A stretch of DNA of 42,371 nt. It comes from Proteobacteria bacterium UBA652 (GTDB lineage Bacteria > Pseudomonadota > Gammaproteobacteria > Nitrosococcales > Methylophagaceae). The notes under the pieces were generated by a model. It saw only the letters and a list, made by a program, of their open reading frames with translations, did not search any database and had not been told where the DNA came from. This document shows positions 1 to 8,100 of the stretch, one piece after another (within the stretch, counting starts at the first letter, position 1; the number at the start of each line of letters is the position of its first letter). The stretch is taken from the NCBI GenBank assembly GCA_002299915.1, contig DBOG01000054.1, positions 1-42,371 on the forward strand. Direction: 5' to 3'. The position numbers and the translations under genes are program-made.

Positions 1-100
1 GTCGAGATGACAGGGTGTTACGATTAAGATCTCTCACTACCCCTTCGACGGCGCTCAGGGTAGGATTCGGGATGACAAGGAATGGTCGAGATGCAAGGCA
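1..100. repeat. REP-like intergenic repeat, cut by window edge
   Basis: Positions 37-64 hold a hairpin-forming unit: CTACCC at the left, GGGTAG at the right, and CTTCGACGGCGCTCAG between them. It is flanked by direct copies of GTCGAGATG at 1-9 and 85-93 and by two copies of GATGACA. This arrangement resembles dispersed intergenic palindromes with a TTCGAC/GCTCAG core that are common in proteobacterial genomes. I see no other copy in this window, so the repeat nature is inferred from the architecture. Confidence 0.5.
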
Positions 101-181
101 GGGGCAAAATATTCGTCGCGCTATCTGTTCATAATGTAAGATATTCCTAATCTATCTACAAATAAAGAGAGCTAGTAGCTG

Positions 182-955
182 ATGGGGTTAGCAAAACGAA
201 TTATTCCTTGTTTGGATGTTGATAATGGGCGCGTGGTGAAGGGCGTGCAGTTTGTTGATATTCGCGATGCGGGCGATCCGGTTGAGGTGGCCAAGCGTTA
301 TGATGAGCAAGGCGCAGATGAAATTACCTTTTTAGATATTACAGCGACTCACCATAATCGCGATACGATTGTGCATGTAGTGGAGGCGGTGGCGAGCCAG
401 GTATTTATCCCTTTAACGGTTGGCGGCGGTATTCGCACGATTGCGGATATTCGGCGGATGTTGAATGCGGGCGCGGATAAGGTGGGGATCAATTCGGCTG
501 CGGTGTCTAATCCAGAATTTGTGCGCGAGGCGACCGATAAATTTGGTTCACAATGTATTGTGGTGGCGATTGATGCGAAATGTGTGTCGGCGGAAGGCGC
601 ACCTAAAAAGTGGGATATTTTTACCCATGGTGGCCGCAAACCCACGGGTATTGATGCGATTGAGTGGGCTAAAAAGATGGTCGATTATGGTGCAGGTGAA
701 TTATTGCTGACGAGCATGGATCGCGATGGTACCAAATCAGGCTTTGATTTAGAATTGACCCGTGCGGTAAGCGATGCGGTAGTGGTGCCGGTGATTGCAT
801 CTGGCGGTGTGGGAGATTTACAAGATTTAACCGATGGGGTGAAGATTGGCCGCGCCGATGCGGTGTTGGCGGCGAGTATTTTTCATTTTGGGGAGCATAC
901 GGTGCAGGAAGCAAAAGCGCATATGGCGAGCCAAGGTTTAGAGGTGCGTTTGTAA
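182..955 (+). CDS. hisF: Imidazole glycerol phosphate synthase cyclase subunit HisF
   Basis: HisF forms the imidazole ring in histidine synthesis: with ammonia from HisH it converts PRFAR into imidazole glycerol phosphate and AICAR in the cytoplasm. The 257-aa length is normal for this (beta/alpha)8 barrel. It opens with RIIPCLDVDNGRVVKG, and the two catalytic aspartates are visible as D12 and D131 (VVAIDAK). Phosphate-binding glycine loops are present near residue 82 (GGGIRT) and in the C-terminal half (IASGGVG). An AAAGAGAG stretch precedes the ATG. Its stop overlaps the hisI start by one base (TAATG). hisH and hisA are not in the window and may lie upstream. Confidence 0.97.
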   Translation: MGLAKRIIPCLDVDNGRVVKGVQFVDIRDAGDPVEVAKRYDEQGADEITFLDITATHHNRDTIVHVVEAVASQVFIPLTVGGGIRTIADIRRMLNAGADKVGINSAAVSNPEFVREATDKFGSQCIVVAIDAKCVSAEGAPKKWDIFTHGGRKPTGIDAIEWAKKMVDYGAGELLLTSMDRDGTKSGFDLELTRAVSDAVVVPVIASGGVGDLQDLTDGVKIGRADAVLAASIFHFGEHTVQEAKAHMASQGLEVRL

Positions 956-1341
956 TGTCTTTGCGTTGGATTGACGAGGTTGAGTGGGATGCGTCTGGTT
1001 TGGCGCCTGTTATCACGCAAGAGGTGGAGACGAAGCAAGTGCTTACTCTTGCTTGGATGTCGCGTGAATCTTTGGCGTTAACCTTGGAAACGGGTCATGC
1101 AGTTTATTGGTCTCGTTCACGGCAGAAATTATGGCATAAAGGCGAAGAATCGGGCAATCAGCAAATCGTAAAGTCTATTCGTTTGGATTGCGATAAAGAT
1201 ACCCTCCTCTTAGAGGTTGAACAAAAGGGTGGCATTGCCTGTCATACTGGTCGGCATCATTGCTTTTACTTTGAGTTGGTGGAGGGCGAGTGGGTGAGCC
1301 AAGAGCCCGTATTAAAAGATCCCAAAGAGATATATAAATGA
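955..1341 (+). CDS. hisI: Phosphoribosyl-AMP cyclohydrolase HisI
   Basis: HisI opens the adenine ring of phosphoribosyl-AMP, the third step of histidine synthesis. The 128-aa protein carries the family core SRSRQKLWHKGEESGNQQ and the metal-binding cysteine/histidine segment GGIACHTGRHHCFYF near residues 93-107. In enterobacteria this activity is fused to HisE; here the two are separate proteins. The start overlaps hisF by one base and the end overlaps hisE by four (ATGA), which indicates translational coupling in one operon. Confidence 0.96.
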   Translation: MSLRWIDEVEWDASGLAPVITQEVETKQVLTLAWMSRESLALTLETGHAVYWSRSRQKLWHKGEESGNQQIVKSIRLDCDKDTLLLEVEQKGGIACHTGRHHCFYFELVEGEWVSQEPVLKDPKEIYK

Positions 1342-1658
1342 GCGACGAAATTTTAAAGCAACTTGGTGAAGTACTCGAGCAGCGCAAGCAAGCGGACGCT
1401 GATGATTCCTATGTGGCGAGCCTCTATCAGGCGGGCACCGATAAAATCCTGAAAAAGCTGGGCGAAGAAGCGACCGAAACAGTGATCGCGGGTAAAGGTG
1501 GCAATCGAGATGAAATTATTTATGAAACGGCTGATTTGTGGTTTCACAGTATGGTGTTATTAGCGCATAATGATATTGCGCCAGCAGAAGTGCTAGATGC
1601 GTTGGCGAGACGGTTTGGCTTGTCAGGCCTCGAAGAAAAAGCGAACAGGAGCAAATAG
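1338..1658 (+). CDS. hisE: Phosphoribosyl-ATP pyrophosphatase HisE
   Basis: HisE removes pyrophosphate from phosphoribosyl-ATP, the second step of histidine synthesis. The 106-aa protein matches the all-helical MazG-like family: KILKKLGEEATETVIAGK with its acidic metal-binding residues, followed by EIIYETADLWFHSMVLL. It is a stand-alone enzyme whose start overlaps the end of hisI by four bases. It is likely the last histidine gene in this operon; the HIT protein follows after eight bases. Confidence 0.96.
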   Translation: MSDEILKQLGEVLEQRKQADADDSYVASLYQAGTDKILKKLGEEATETVIAGKGGNRDEIIYETADLWFHSMVLLAHNDIAPAEVLDALARRFGLSGLEEKANRSK

Positions 1659-1666
1659 GGGCCACT

Positions 1667-2005
1667 ATGTCAGATTGTTTATTTTGTAAAATAATCGCAG
1701 GTGATATTCCATCTGTTTCTGTGTATGAAGATGAGCAGATATTTGTGTTTAAAGATATTAATCCGGTGGCAGAGGTGCATATTTTGGCGGTGCCGAAAAA
1801 GCATATTAAAAGCTTGGATGAGCAAACGAAAGAAGATGCGGATTTGCTGGGCTATATGATGGGTAAATTACCTGAATTAGCACAGTCTCAAGGATTGGCA
1901 GATGGGTTTAGAACAATTATTAATACAGGGCCAGGTGGCGGCCAAGAAGTCGATCACCTGCATATCCATATTATGGGCGGTTCGAAGCTGCCTGGATTTA
2001 CGTAA
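1667..2005 (+). CDS. HIT family nucleotide-binding protein (HinT-like)
   Basis: This is a small histidine-triad hydrolase that acts on purine nucleoside phosphoramidates and related adenylates. It begins CLFCKIIAGDIPSVSVYEDE, typical of the HinT branch, and carries the triad HLHIHIM near residues 96-102 preceded by NTGPGGGQEVD. The length of 112 aa fits the family. It sits between hisE and tatA with short gaps on both sides, an order seen in many beta- and gammaproteobacteria, so it is probably co-transcribed with the histidine genes. Confidence 0.93.
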   Translation: MSDCLFCKIIAGDIPSVSVYEDEQIFVFKDINPVAEVHILAVPKKHIKSLDEQTKEDADLLGYMMGKLPELAQSQGLADGFRTIINTGPGGGQEVDHLHIHIMGGSKLPGFT

Positions 2006-2036
2006 GCTGAACTCTAGCTTACTATAGGAGAAGATT

Positions 2037-2255
2037 ATGTTAGGTGGAATTAGTGTGTGGCAATTGCTTATTTTATTGGTGATTGTGGTGTTATTATTTG
2101 GCACCAAAAAATTGACGTCTTTAGGATCAGATTTGGGCGGGGCGATTAAGGGGTTTAGAAAAGCAGTAAAAGACGGTGACGATGATGCGACGTTAGAACA
2201 TGATGCGCAAGAAGATGTCACACAGAAGCAAACAGATAAAGATCACCAAGCTTAA
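2037..2255 (+). CDS. tatA: Twin-arginine translocase subunit TatA
   Basis: TatA oligomers form the passage for folded proteins in the twin-arginine pathway of the inner membrane. The 72-aa protein has a single N-terminal membrane helix (residues about 3-20, ISVWQLLILLVIVVLLFG), the hinge FGTKKL, an amphipathic helix (LGSDLGGAIKGFRKAV) and a charged soluble tail. A good ribosome site (TAGGAGAAG) precedes the ATG. It is the first of three adjacent tat genes. Confidence 0.96.
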   Translation: MLGGISVWQLLILLVIVVLLFGTKKLTSLGSDLGGAIKGFRKAVKDGDDDATLEHDAQEDVTQKQTDKDHQA

Positions 2256-2281
2256 ATTATGCATTGCCTGAGTAGTTACTA

Positions 2282-2599
2282 ATGTTTGATGTCGGTTTTT
2301 GGGAGTTGCTACTGATTGGCATTGTTGCGTTATTGGTCGTCGGGCCTGAGCGCTTACCTAAATTTGCGCGGGTAACCGGCATGTGGATTGGGCGGGCGCA
2401 GGCGTCCATCCGGTCGGTGAAGAACGATATTAGCCGAGAGCTGCGTGCCGAAGAGCTAAAAGAATCGCTTAATGAGCCTTTTCAAGATTTACCCGGCCTG
2501 AACGATTTGCCCGATTTAAAAGACATCATCGAGATGGAAGCGGAAGATGAATTGCGGGCAGCAGAAAATGATGCCTCAGAACCCAAAACTAATGGCTGA
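2282..2599 (+). CDS. tatB: Twin-arginine translocase subunit TatB
   Basis: TatB pairs with TatC to receive twin-arginine signal peptides. It starts MFDVGFWELLLIGIVALLVV, with the conserved acidic residue in the first membrane helix, then GPERLPKFAR, the TatB hinge, and a long amphipathic helix. At 105 aa it is shorter than the E. coli protein (171 aa) but within the family range. Its last eight bases contain the tatC start (ATGGCTGA). Confidence 0.94.
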   Translation: MFDVGFWELLLIGIVALLVVGPERLPKFARVTGMWIGRAQASIRSVKNDISRELRAEELKESLNEPFQDLPGLNDLPDLKDIIEMEAEDELRAAENDASEPKTNG

Positions 2600-3335
2600 A
2601 GAACCCCAAACCCTTATTTCTCATTTAATTGAATTGCGCAATCGTTTATTGCGTAGCATTGTTGCGATATTAGTGTTTGCAGGATTATTATTGCCCTTCT
2701 CAAATGAGCTGTATCAATTTATTGCTGCCCCCTTGTTGGCACATTTACCTGAAAATAGCAGCATGATCGCAACCCAAGTAGCCGCCCCTTTTTTAACGCC
2801 GTTTAAGCTGACATTAAGCGTGGCTATTTTATTGGCGATGCCAGTTTTACTCTATCAAATTTGGGCATTTGTGGCGCCGGGTTTATATGATAAAGAACGC
2901 AAAATTGCGGTGCCATTATTGCTTTCTAGCGTGGTGTTATTCTTTTTAGGGATGGCTTTTGCCTATTATGTCGTTTTTCCGTTAATGTTCCAATTCTTTA
3001 CAGGCGCCACACCTGAAGGGGTGATGGTGATGACCGATATTAGTGCTTACCTTGATTTTGTATTGAAACTGTTTTTTGCATTTGGCTTGGCATTTGAGGT
3101 GCCAGTGGCCACTATTTTATTGGTGAAATCTGGGATATCAACGGTTGAGAGTTTAAAACAGAAACGACCGTATGTGATTGTCGGCGCATTTGTGATGGGC
3201 ATGTTGCTCACACCGCCGGATGTGATTTCACAAACCTTGCTTGCTGTGCCTGTTTGGTTGTTATTTGAACTAGGTTTATTTTGTTCGCGCTGGTGGGTGA
3301 ATGAGACCGATAAGCCGGCAACAGATTTAAATTAA
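2592..3335 (+). CDS. tatC: Twin-arginine translocase subunit TatC
   Basis: TatC is the six-helix receptor that binds twin-arginine signal peptides at the inner membrane. The sequence follows the family closely: LISHLIELRNRLLRS at the N terminus, MIATQVAAPFLTPFKL, the conserved acidic F-E-V-P segment (FGLAFEVPVA), and KKRP-like QKRPYVIVGAFVMGMLLTPP. An upstream in-frame ATG at 2547 exists, but I chose 2592 because MAEEPQTLISHLIELR aligns with known TatC N termini. This start overlaps the end of tatB by eight bases. Confidence 0.95.
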   Translation: MAEEPQTLISHLIELRNRLLRSIVAILVFAGLLLPFSNELYQFIAAPLLAHLPENSSMIATQVAAPFLTPFKLTLSVAILLAMPVLLYQIWAFVAPGLYDKERKIAVPLLLSSVVLFFLGMAFAYYVVFPLMFQFFTGATPEGVMVMTDISAYLDFVLKLFFAFGLAFEVPVATILLVKSGISTVESLKQKRPYVIVGAFVMGMLLTPPDVISQTLLAVPVWLLFELGLFCSRWWVNETDKPATDLN

Positions 3336-3336
3336 T

Positions 3337-5451
3337 ATGAAACGTGCTCAAAAAATACTCCAATCCACTTTTGGTTATGCTGATTTTCGGCCGACCCAAC
3401 AGGAGATTATCCAGCAGATATTAGACGGTAAAGATGCCTTGGTCTTGATGCCGACGGGCGGCGGGAAATCATTGTGTTTTCAGATCCCAGCGTTGGTGCG
3501 AAGCGGTACAGCGATTGTAGTTTCGCCGCTCATCGCTTTGATGCAAGATCAAGTGGATGCTTTGCGGGAATTGGGGATTAACGCGGCATTTCTTAATTCT
3601 AGCTTGGCCGCGGGTGAAGCGCGGGCGGTAGAGCAGCAGTTACGCATTGGCGAATTAGATTTGCTCTACGTTGCGCCTGAACGGTTGCTTAGTAATACGA
3701 TGTTAGATTTACTCGATCAATGTGAATTAGCCTTATTTGCGATTGATGAGGCGCATTGCGTCTCGCAATGGGGTCATGATTTCAGACCGGAATACCAACA
3801 GCTTCGAGTTTTGCACGAACGCTATCCAAATACGCCACGGATTGCCTTAACAGCAACCGCCGATCAACGCACCCGAGATGAAATTATCAGCCAGCTACAG
3901 TTGGGTGATGCCAAGGTGTTTATCAATAGCTTTGATCGGCCTAATATTCATTATGCGATTACAGAAGGCAGTAACCCGAGACAGCGCTTATGGCAATTTT
4001 TAGAAGCCAACCATCCTGAAGATGCAGGGATCGTGTATTGTCTTTCTCGCAAAAAAGTAATTGATACTGCGGAATGGCTGACTGATCAAGGGCGCACGGC
4101 ATTGCCTTATCATGCAGGGCTTCCGCAAGCAACGCGGCAGGAGAATCAACAACGATTTTTACGCGAAGAAGGTGTGATCATCGTGGCGACGATTGCGTTT
4201 GGGATGGGGATTGATAAACCGGATGTCCGGTTTGTCGCCCATTTGAGTTTGCCTAAAAGTATTGAAGCCTATTATCAAGAAACTGGTCGAGCGGGCAGGG
4301 ATGGCGCACCAGCGAATGCGTGGATGGCGTATGGTTTGCAGGATGTGATTACCTTGCGGCAATTCACCCAGCAATCAACCGCAGATGAAGCCCATAAGCA
4401 AGTGGAGCACCACAAGCTGGAATCCATGCTGGGTTTATGTGAATTGATTACTTGCCGCCGCCAAGCCTTATTGGCTTATTTTGATGAGACAGGTTCGACA
4501 GCCTGTGGTGCTTGCGATAATTGCGTGCGCCCGCCAGAAAAATGGGATGGCACTGAAGCAGCGCGAAAATCGCTATCGTGTATTTATCGCACAGATCAAC
4601 GGTTTGGGGTTAATTATATTGTTGATATTTTGCAGGGGAAAGCCGACGAACGTATTACGCGCAATGGCCACGATCAACTGAGCACCTTTGGCATTGGTAC
4701 GGATACGCCTGTGGCTGAATGGCGCAGTTTATTTAGACAGTTGATCGCACTGGGCTATCTCGATATCGATATAGAGCGACATGGCGCGTTACGGTTGACG
4801 GAAAAATGTCGGCCAGTATTAAACGGCGAACAAAAACTAGAATTACGTAAACAAATTAAGCCTGAAAAAATCAGCAAAGGCAAAAAACAGAAAACCATGG
4901 TGCGGATACAAGATCAACCGCTATGGGAGGCCTTACGTGGGTTACGGACCGAGCTGGCAGAAGAAGCGGGGGTGCCACCGTATGTGATTTTTCATGATAC
5001 GACCTTGCAGCAAATGGTGACAAAACGACCGATGGAGAAAAGAGATTTTATAAAGCTATCGGGCGTGGGTGGCCAGAAGCTGACACGTTATGGTGATGCC
5101 TTTATGGCGGAGATCAAGAAATTCCCCTTATCAGAATTATTAGATAATCGCCTCAGTGATACCGTGAATGAAACCTTAATGTTATATCAGCAAGATAAAA
5201 CAGTTATGGAAGTTGCCAAACAGCGTGACCTTACTACCAGCACAGTGTATACCCATTTAGCCGATGCGATTGAGGTGGGCTTATTGGAAGTGCGCGAGGT
5301 GATTGGATTAGAAGATGCCGCTTACGATGAAATTGTCGCATTGATCGAATCACAAGATGAAGAGGAGGAAGGTCGCTTGAAACCTATTTTTGAGGCGCTG
5401 GACGGTGAGATCGACTATGGGATTTTGAAATGTGTGCAGCTATCCATATAA
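3337..5451 (+). CDS. recQ: ATP-dependent DNA helicase RecQ
   Basis: RecQ is a 3'-5' DNA helicase used in recombination and repair. Visible elements in order are helicase motif 0 (FRPTQQEII), Walker A PTGGGKS near residue 40, the DEAH box at residues 137-140 (IDEAHCVSQWGHDFRPEY), motif VI (QETGRAGRDG), the RQC zinc cysteines C373, C390, C393 and C396, an HRDC domain near 525-593, and an extra C-terminal helix-turn-helix-like region (about 610-704) around TVMEVAKQRDLTTSTVYTHL. The tail makes it 704 aa against about 610 in E. coli. It begins one base after tatC, so it may be part of the same transcript. Confidence 0.96.
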   Translation: MKRAQKILQSTFGYADFRPTQQEIIQQILDGKDALVLMPTGGGKSLCFQIPALVRSGTAIVVSPLIALMQDQVDALRELGINAAFLNSSLAAGEARAVEQQLRIGELDLLYVAPERLLSNTMLDLLDQCELALFAIDEAHCVSQWGHDFRPEYQQLRVLHERYPNTPRIALTATADQRTRDEIISQLQLGDAKVFINSFDRPNIHYAITEGSNPRQRLWQFLEANHPEDAGIVYCLSRKKVIDTAEWLTDQGRTALPYHAGLPQATRQENQQRFLREEGVIIVATIAFGMGIDKPDVRFVAHLSLPKSIEAYYQETGRAGRDGAPANAWMAYGLQDVITLRQFTQQSTADEAHKQVEHHKLESMLGLCELITCRRQALLAYFDETGSTACGACDNCVRPPEKWDGTEAARKSLSCIYRTDQRFGVNYIVDILQGKADERITRNGHDQLSTFGIGTDTPVAEWRSLFRQLIALGYLDIDIERHGALRLTEKCRPVLNGEQKLELRKQIKPEKISKGKKQKTMVRIQDQPLWEALRGLRTELAEEAGVPPYVIFHDTTLQQMVTKRPMEKRDFIKLSGVGGQKLTRYGDAFMAEIKKFPLSELLDNRLSDTVNETLMLYQQDKTVMEVAKQRDLTTSTVYTHLADAIEVGLLEVREVIGLEDAAYDEIVALIESQDEEEEGRLKPIFEALDGEIDYGILKCVQLSI

Positions 5452-5480
5452 AAAAGCGCCGAGGTGATCTGCCTCAGCGC
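5450..5480 (-). terminator. Intrinsic terminator 2 downstream of amtB, abutting the recQ stop
   Basis: GCGCCGAGG (5456-5464) pairs with CCTCAGCGC (5472-5480) with one mismatch around the loop TGATCTG. The run of six A at 5450-5455 gives a T tract on the minus strand, so it works best for transcripts from amtB. On the plus strand it is followed only by a weak CTCTTTG tract and may stop recQ less efficiently. Confidence 0.75.
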
Positions 5481-5560
5481 CTCTTTGATCCTACATAGTC
5501 AAGTATATAAAGGCCAAGCTGAACGATAGCTGAACTATCGATAATAAATGACAGCCACAA

Positions 5561-5593
5561 AAAAAGCCCTGCGGTGATCTGCCGCAGGGCTTT
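5561..5593 (-). terminator. Intrinsic terminator 1 downstream of amtB
   Basis: GCCCTGCGG (5566-5574) pairs perfectly with CCGCAGGGC (5582-5590), extended by AAA/TTT. The loop TGATCTG is the same as in the hairpin 110 bases away. The A run on the left gives a seven-T tract for minus-strand transcripts leaving amtB. It lies between convergent genes and could also act weakly on recQ read-through. Confidence 0.88.
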
Positions 5594-5616
5594 AATGTAT
5601 TGCTTAAGTGCTTAGT

Positions 5617-6891
5617 TTAGCGTGTGAATTCTGGATAGGCTTCCATACCACATTCGCTAATATCAACACCTTCATACTCTTCTTCTTCACTGACACGAAT
5701 GCCCATGATTAACTTGATAACAAACCAAGTTGCAAGGCTGGCAAAGAATACCCAACCAAAGATAGTAGCTGCACCAGCTAATTGCCCGCTCATTGGCACG
5801 CCATTATTTGTTAAAGGCACAGCAAGTAGTCCCCATAAACCAACGGTACCATGCACCGAGATTGCACCAACTGGATCATCAATGCGCAGCTTGTCGAGTG
5901 CAATGATTGAGAAGACAACCAATACCCCACCGACAGCACCGATCAATGTTGCTTGTAATGCAGTCGGTGTATCAGGACCCGCAGTAATCGCAACCAAACC
6001 GGCTAATGCGCCGTTAAGCACCATTGTTAAGTCTGCTTTACCGAATAAGATACGCGCGATGATTAAAGCCGCGATAACACCACCTGCCGCTGCCGCATTG
6101 GTGTTCAAGAACACCATTGCAACTAAGTTAGAGTTGGCGATATCGCCAAGTTTTAATACAGATCCCCCATTAAAACCAAACCAACCCATCCATAAGATGA
6201 AAGTACCCAAGGTGGCTAGCGGTAAGTTGGCACCTTGAATGGGATTGATTTGACCATTCGGGCCATATTTTCCTTTACGTGCGCCTAGCAATAACACCCC
6301 TGCTAAGGCCGCTGCTGCACCCGCCATATGGACGATACCAGAGCCCGCAAAATCGGTGAAACCTAGGTCTCCAAGGCTAAATAAGCCAAACACGTCTGCA
6401 CCACCCCAAGTCCAACTACCTTCCATTGGGTAAATAAACGCGGTCATTACAATAGCAAATACCGCAAAAGCCCATAATTTCATCCGCTCAGCAACCGCAC
6501 CCGATACGATAGACATCGCAGTCGCCACGAATACAACTTGGAAGAAAAAGTCAGAGGCGGTTGAATAAACAGAATCGCCACTGAAGCCATTTTCAGCCGA
6601 TGCAGCCAAGGCACTGGCTACTAATGTGTCATCACCCTCAATACCCTTTAAGAATAGATTAAGTGGTTCGCCAGCGGCATACATGATGTCGTAACCAATA
6701 ACCATATACATGGTACATGCGATTGCAAATAACATGATGTTTTTCGTTAAAATTTCAGCCGTATTTTTGGCACGGACCAGACCTGCTTCTAGCATCGAAA
6801 AACCCGCTGCCATCCACATTACCAAGGCACCCATTACTAGGAAGTAAAAAGTATCCATGGCATATTGTAATTCAAAAATATTATTTTCCAT
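5617..6891 (-). CDS. amtB: Ammonium transporter AmtB
   Basis: AmtB is a trimeric inner-membrane channel for ammonium. The 424-aa protein is hydrophobic throughout with the expected eleven or so helices. The conserved pore histidines are visible as H188 (GSGIVHMAGA) and H347 (GAISVHGTVG), and ADVFGLFSLGDLGFTDFAGS is characteristic of the family. There is no clear cleavable signal peptide. It follows glnK by 22 bases, the usual pairing in which GlnK plugs AmtB when nitrogen is sufficient. Tandem terminators follow it. Confidence 0.97.
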   Translation of the reverse strand: MENNIFELQYAMDTFYFLVMGALVMWMAAGFSMLEAGLVRAKNTAEILTKNIMLFAIACTMYMVIGYDIMYAAGEPLNLFLKGIEGDDTLVASALAASAENGFSGDSVYSTASDFFFQVVFVATAMSIVSGAVAERMKLWAFAVFAIVMTAFIYPMEGSWTWGGADVFGLFSLGDLGFTDFAGSGIVHMAGAAAALAGVLLLGARKGKYGPNGQINPIQGANLPLATLGTFILWMGWFGFNGGSVLKLGDIANSNLVAMVFLNTNAAAAGGVIAALIIARILFGKADLTMVLNGALAGLVAITAGPDTPTALQATLIGAVGGVLVVFSIIALDKLRIDDPVGAISVHGTVGLWGLLAVPLTNNGVPMSGQLAGAATIFGWVFFASLATWFVIKLIMGIRVSEEEEYEGVDISECGMEAYPEFTR

Positions 6892-6913
6892 TATGCTTCT
6901 CCTAAGAATTGGG

Positions 6914-7252
6914 TTATAGCGCTTCGGGGCCGGTTTCGCCTGTGCGAATACGAACCACTTGCTCTAAGGGGTAAACGAAGATTTTACCATCGCCGATTTT
7001 GCCGGTGTTTGCCGCTTTAGTAATTGCTTCAATCACTGAATCGACCACACCATCATCAATCGAAATTTCTAATTTCAATTTAGGTAAAAAATCAACCACA
7101 TATTCAGCACCCCGATAAAGCTCGGTGTGTCCTTTCTGGCGGCCAAAACCTTTTACTTCAGATACCGTCATGCCTGTTATGCCAATCTCAGATAAAGATT
7201 CACGTACATCGTCAAGCTTGAACGGCTTAATAATTGCGACTACTTGTTTCAT
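6914..7252 (-). CDS. glnK: P-II nitrogen regulatory protein GlnK
   Basis: P-II proteins sense 2-oxoglutarate, ATP/ADP and nitrogen status, and control AmtB, NtrB and GlnE. The length of 112 aa is standard. The start MKQVVAIIKPFKLDDVRESL, the T-loop with the uridylylation tyrosine Y51 (ELYRGAEYVVDFLPK) and the B-loop TGKIGDGKIFV are all intact. An AGAAGGA ribosome site lies upstream on the minus strand. The gene is followed by amtB, which supports the GlnK rather than GlnB assignment. An intrinsic terminator sits just before it. Confidence 0.97.
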   Translation of the reverse strand: MKQVVAIIKPFKLDDVRESLSEIGITGMTVSEVKGFGRQKGHTELYRGAEYVVDFLPKLKLEISIDDGVVDSVIEAITKAANTGKIGDGKIFVYPLEQVVRIRTGETGPEAL

Positions 7253-7266
7253 ATGATTTTCCTTCT

Positions 7267-7305
7267 AAAAAAAGTGGCCGCCCCAGAGAGAGTAGGGACG
7301 ACCAC
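7267..7305 (-). terminator. Intrinsic terminator between the porin gene and glnK
   Basis: On the minus strand an 11-bp stem (bases 7274-7284 with 7295-7305, including two G-U pairs) closes a ten-base loop and is followed by seven T (7267-7273). It ends about 14 bases before the glnK start. It would stop most transcripts of the porin gene, so glnK-amtB would depend on read-through, or on a promoter inside the porin gene. Confidence 0.85.
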
Positions 7306-7313
7306 AGGGTAAA

Positions 7314-8006
7314 TTACATTGAGCCAGATACCGTAAAGACAATACGGCTATCAGCGAGATCGCCATAAGCATCTTTGCCATCGCTATCCATACCGTAGTA
7401 AGTCAGATCCATGCCGAAACCCGCAATGTCTTTAGAGAGACCAAGACGGTAGTCAGTATGGTCATCGTCAGATACGTCATCGTCATAGTCATAGAAGCCT
7501 AAACCTGCACTTAATGCAAGGCCAGCCGCAAGATCGTAGTCGAAGCCTGCAGAGTAGTATGTGCCGGTTTCACTTGAACCATAGACATCGCCAGAGTGGG
7601 CTACACCTAGGCTGAAAAAGCTATACGATAAAGAACCATAAACTTCATTCCAGCTATAGTCTTCGCCAGGGTAGATGTAACGTAATACACCTAAGTCATA
7701 ACCGATGCCGCCCGCAGTTTCATTGGCATAACCTGCGTAAATATCGACTTCGATGCTGGTGTCGTCACCAAAATCAACATTTGATGCCCATGTACCTGCG
7801 TATAGGCCACTGCTGTGACCGTAGTCTAGGCTACCAGAAATTGCCATTTGCTCATCTGTTTGAGAATAACCACGCCAAACGTAGTCAGAAGCCAGTGCAA
7901 CACTCGCGCTGGTTGAATGTACGCCATTCGCGCTTTCCCATGCCATTGCCGTTGAAGAGGCAAGGAGTAGGCTGCTGATAAGCGTAAGAGAAGTGAGTTT
8001 CTTCAT
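7314..8006 (-). CDS. TorF-type putative outer-membrane porin (Gcw_chp family)
   Basis: The 230-aa protein has a signal peptide (residues 1-22, ending SSTAMA) and then alternating short polar/aromatic strands typical of a small beta-barrel. The segment ASVALASDYVWRGYSQTDEQ followed by GSLDYGHSSGLYAGTWASNVDFGDD matches the family once named gcw_chp and now TorF-type porins, which are often encoded beside glnK-amtB. It probably forms an outer-membrane channel linked to nitrogen supply. The last residue pattern (VFTVSGSM) is aromatic-poor for a barrel end. Upstream are sigma54-type and NtrC-like motifs. Confidence 0.82.
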   Translation of the reverse strand: MKKLTSLTLISSLLLASSTAMAWESANGVHSTSASVALASDYVWRGYSQTDEQMAISGSLDYGHSSGLYAGTWASNVDFGDDTSIEVDIYAGYANETAGGIGYDLGVLRYIYPGEDYSWNEVYGSLSYSFFSLGVAHSGDVYGSSETGTYYSAGFDYDLAAGLALSAGLGFYDYDDDVSDDDHTDYRLGLSKDIAGFGMDLTYYGMDSDGKDAYGDLADSRIVFTVSGSM

Positions 8007-8058
8007 TTTATGTTCCTTTAAATTATTAATAATTCAAACGTTAGTTTGTGTCTGGATG

Positions 8059-8074
8059 CACGGTGCGCACCGTG
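8059..8074. promoter_or_regulatory. Perfect 16-bp palindrome in the porin leader
   Basis: CACGGTGCGCACCGTG is its own reverse complement. It lies 53-68 bases upstream of the porin start, downstream of the proposed sigma54 promoter, and is loosely flanked by CTGGATG and CATCCAC. It could be an operator or an RNA hairpin in the 5' leader. Confidence 0.55.
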
Positions 8075-8100
8075 ATACACATCCACACAGCACGGCATGT

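Noticed and set aside
5699..6238. 179-aa plus-strand ORF opposite amtB
   Set aside because: It lies fully inside amtB on the other strand, has no ribosome site, and its Pro/Ala/Thr-rich composition is that of an antisense shadow of a membrane protein.
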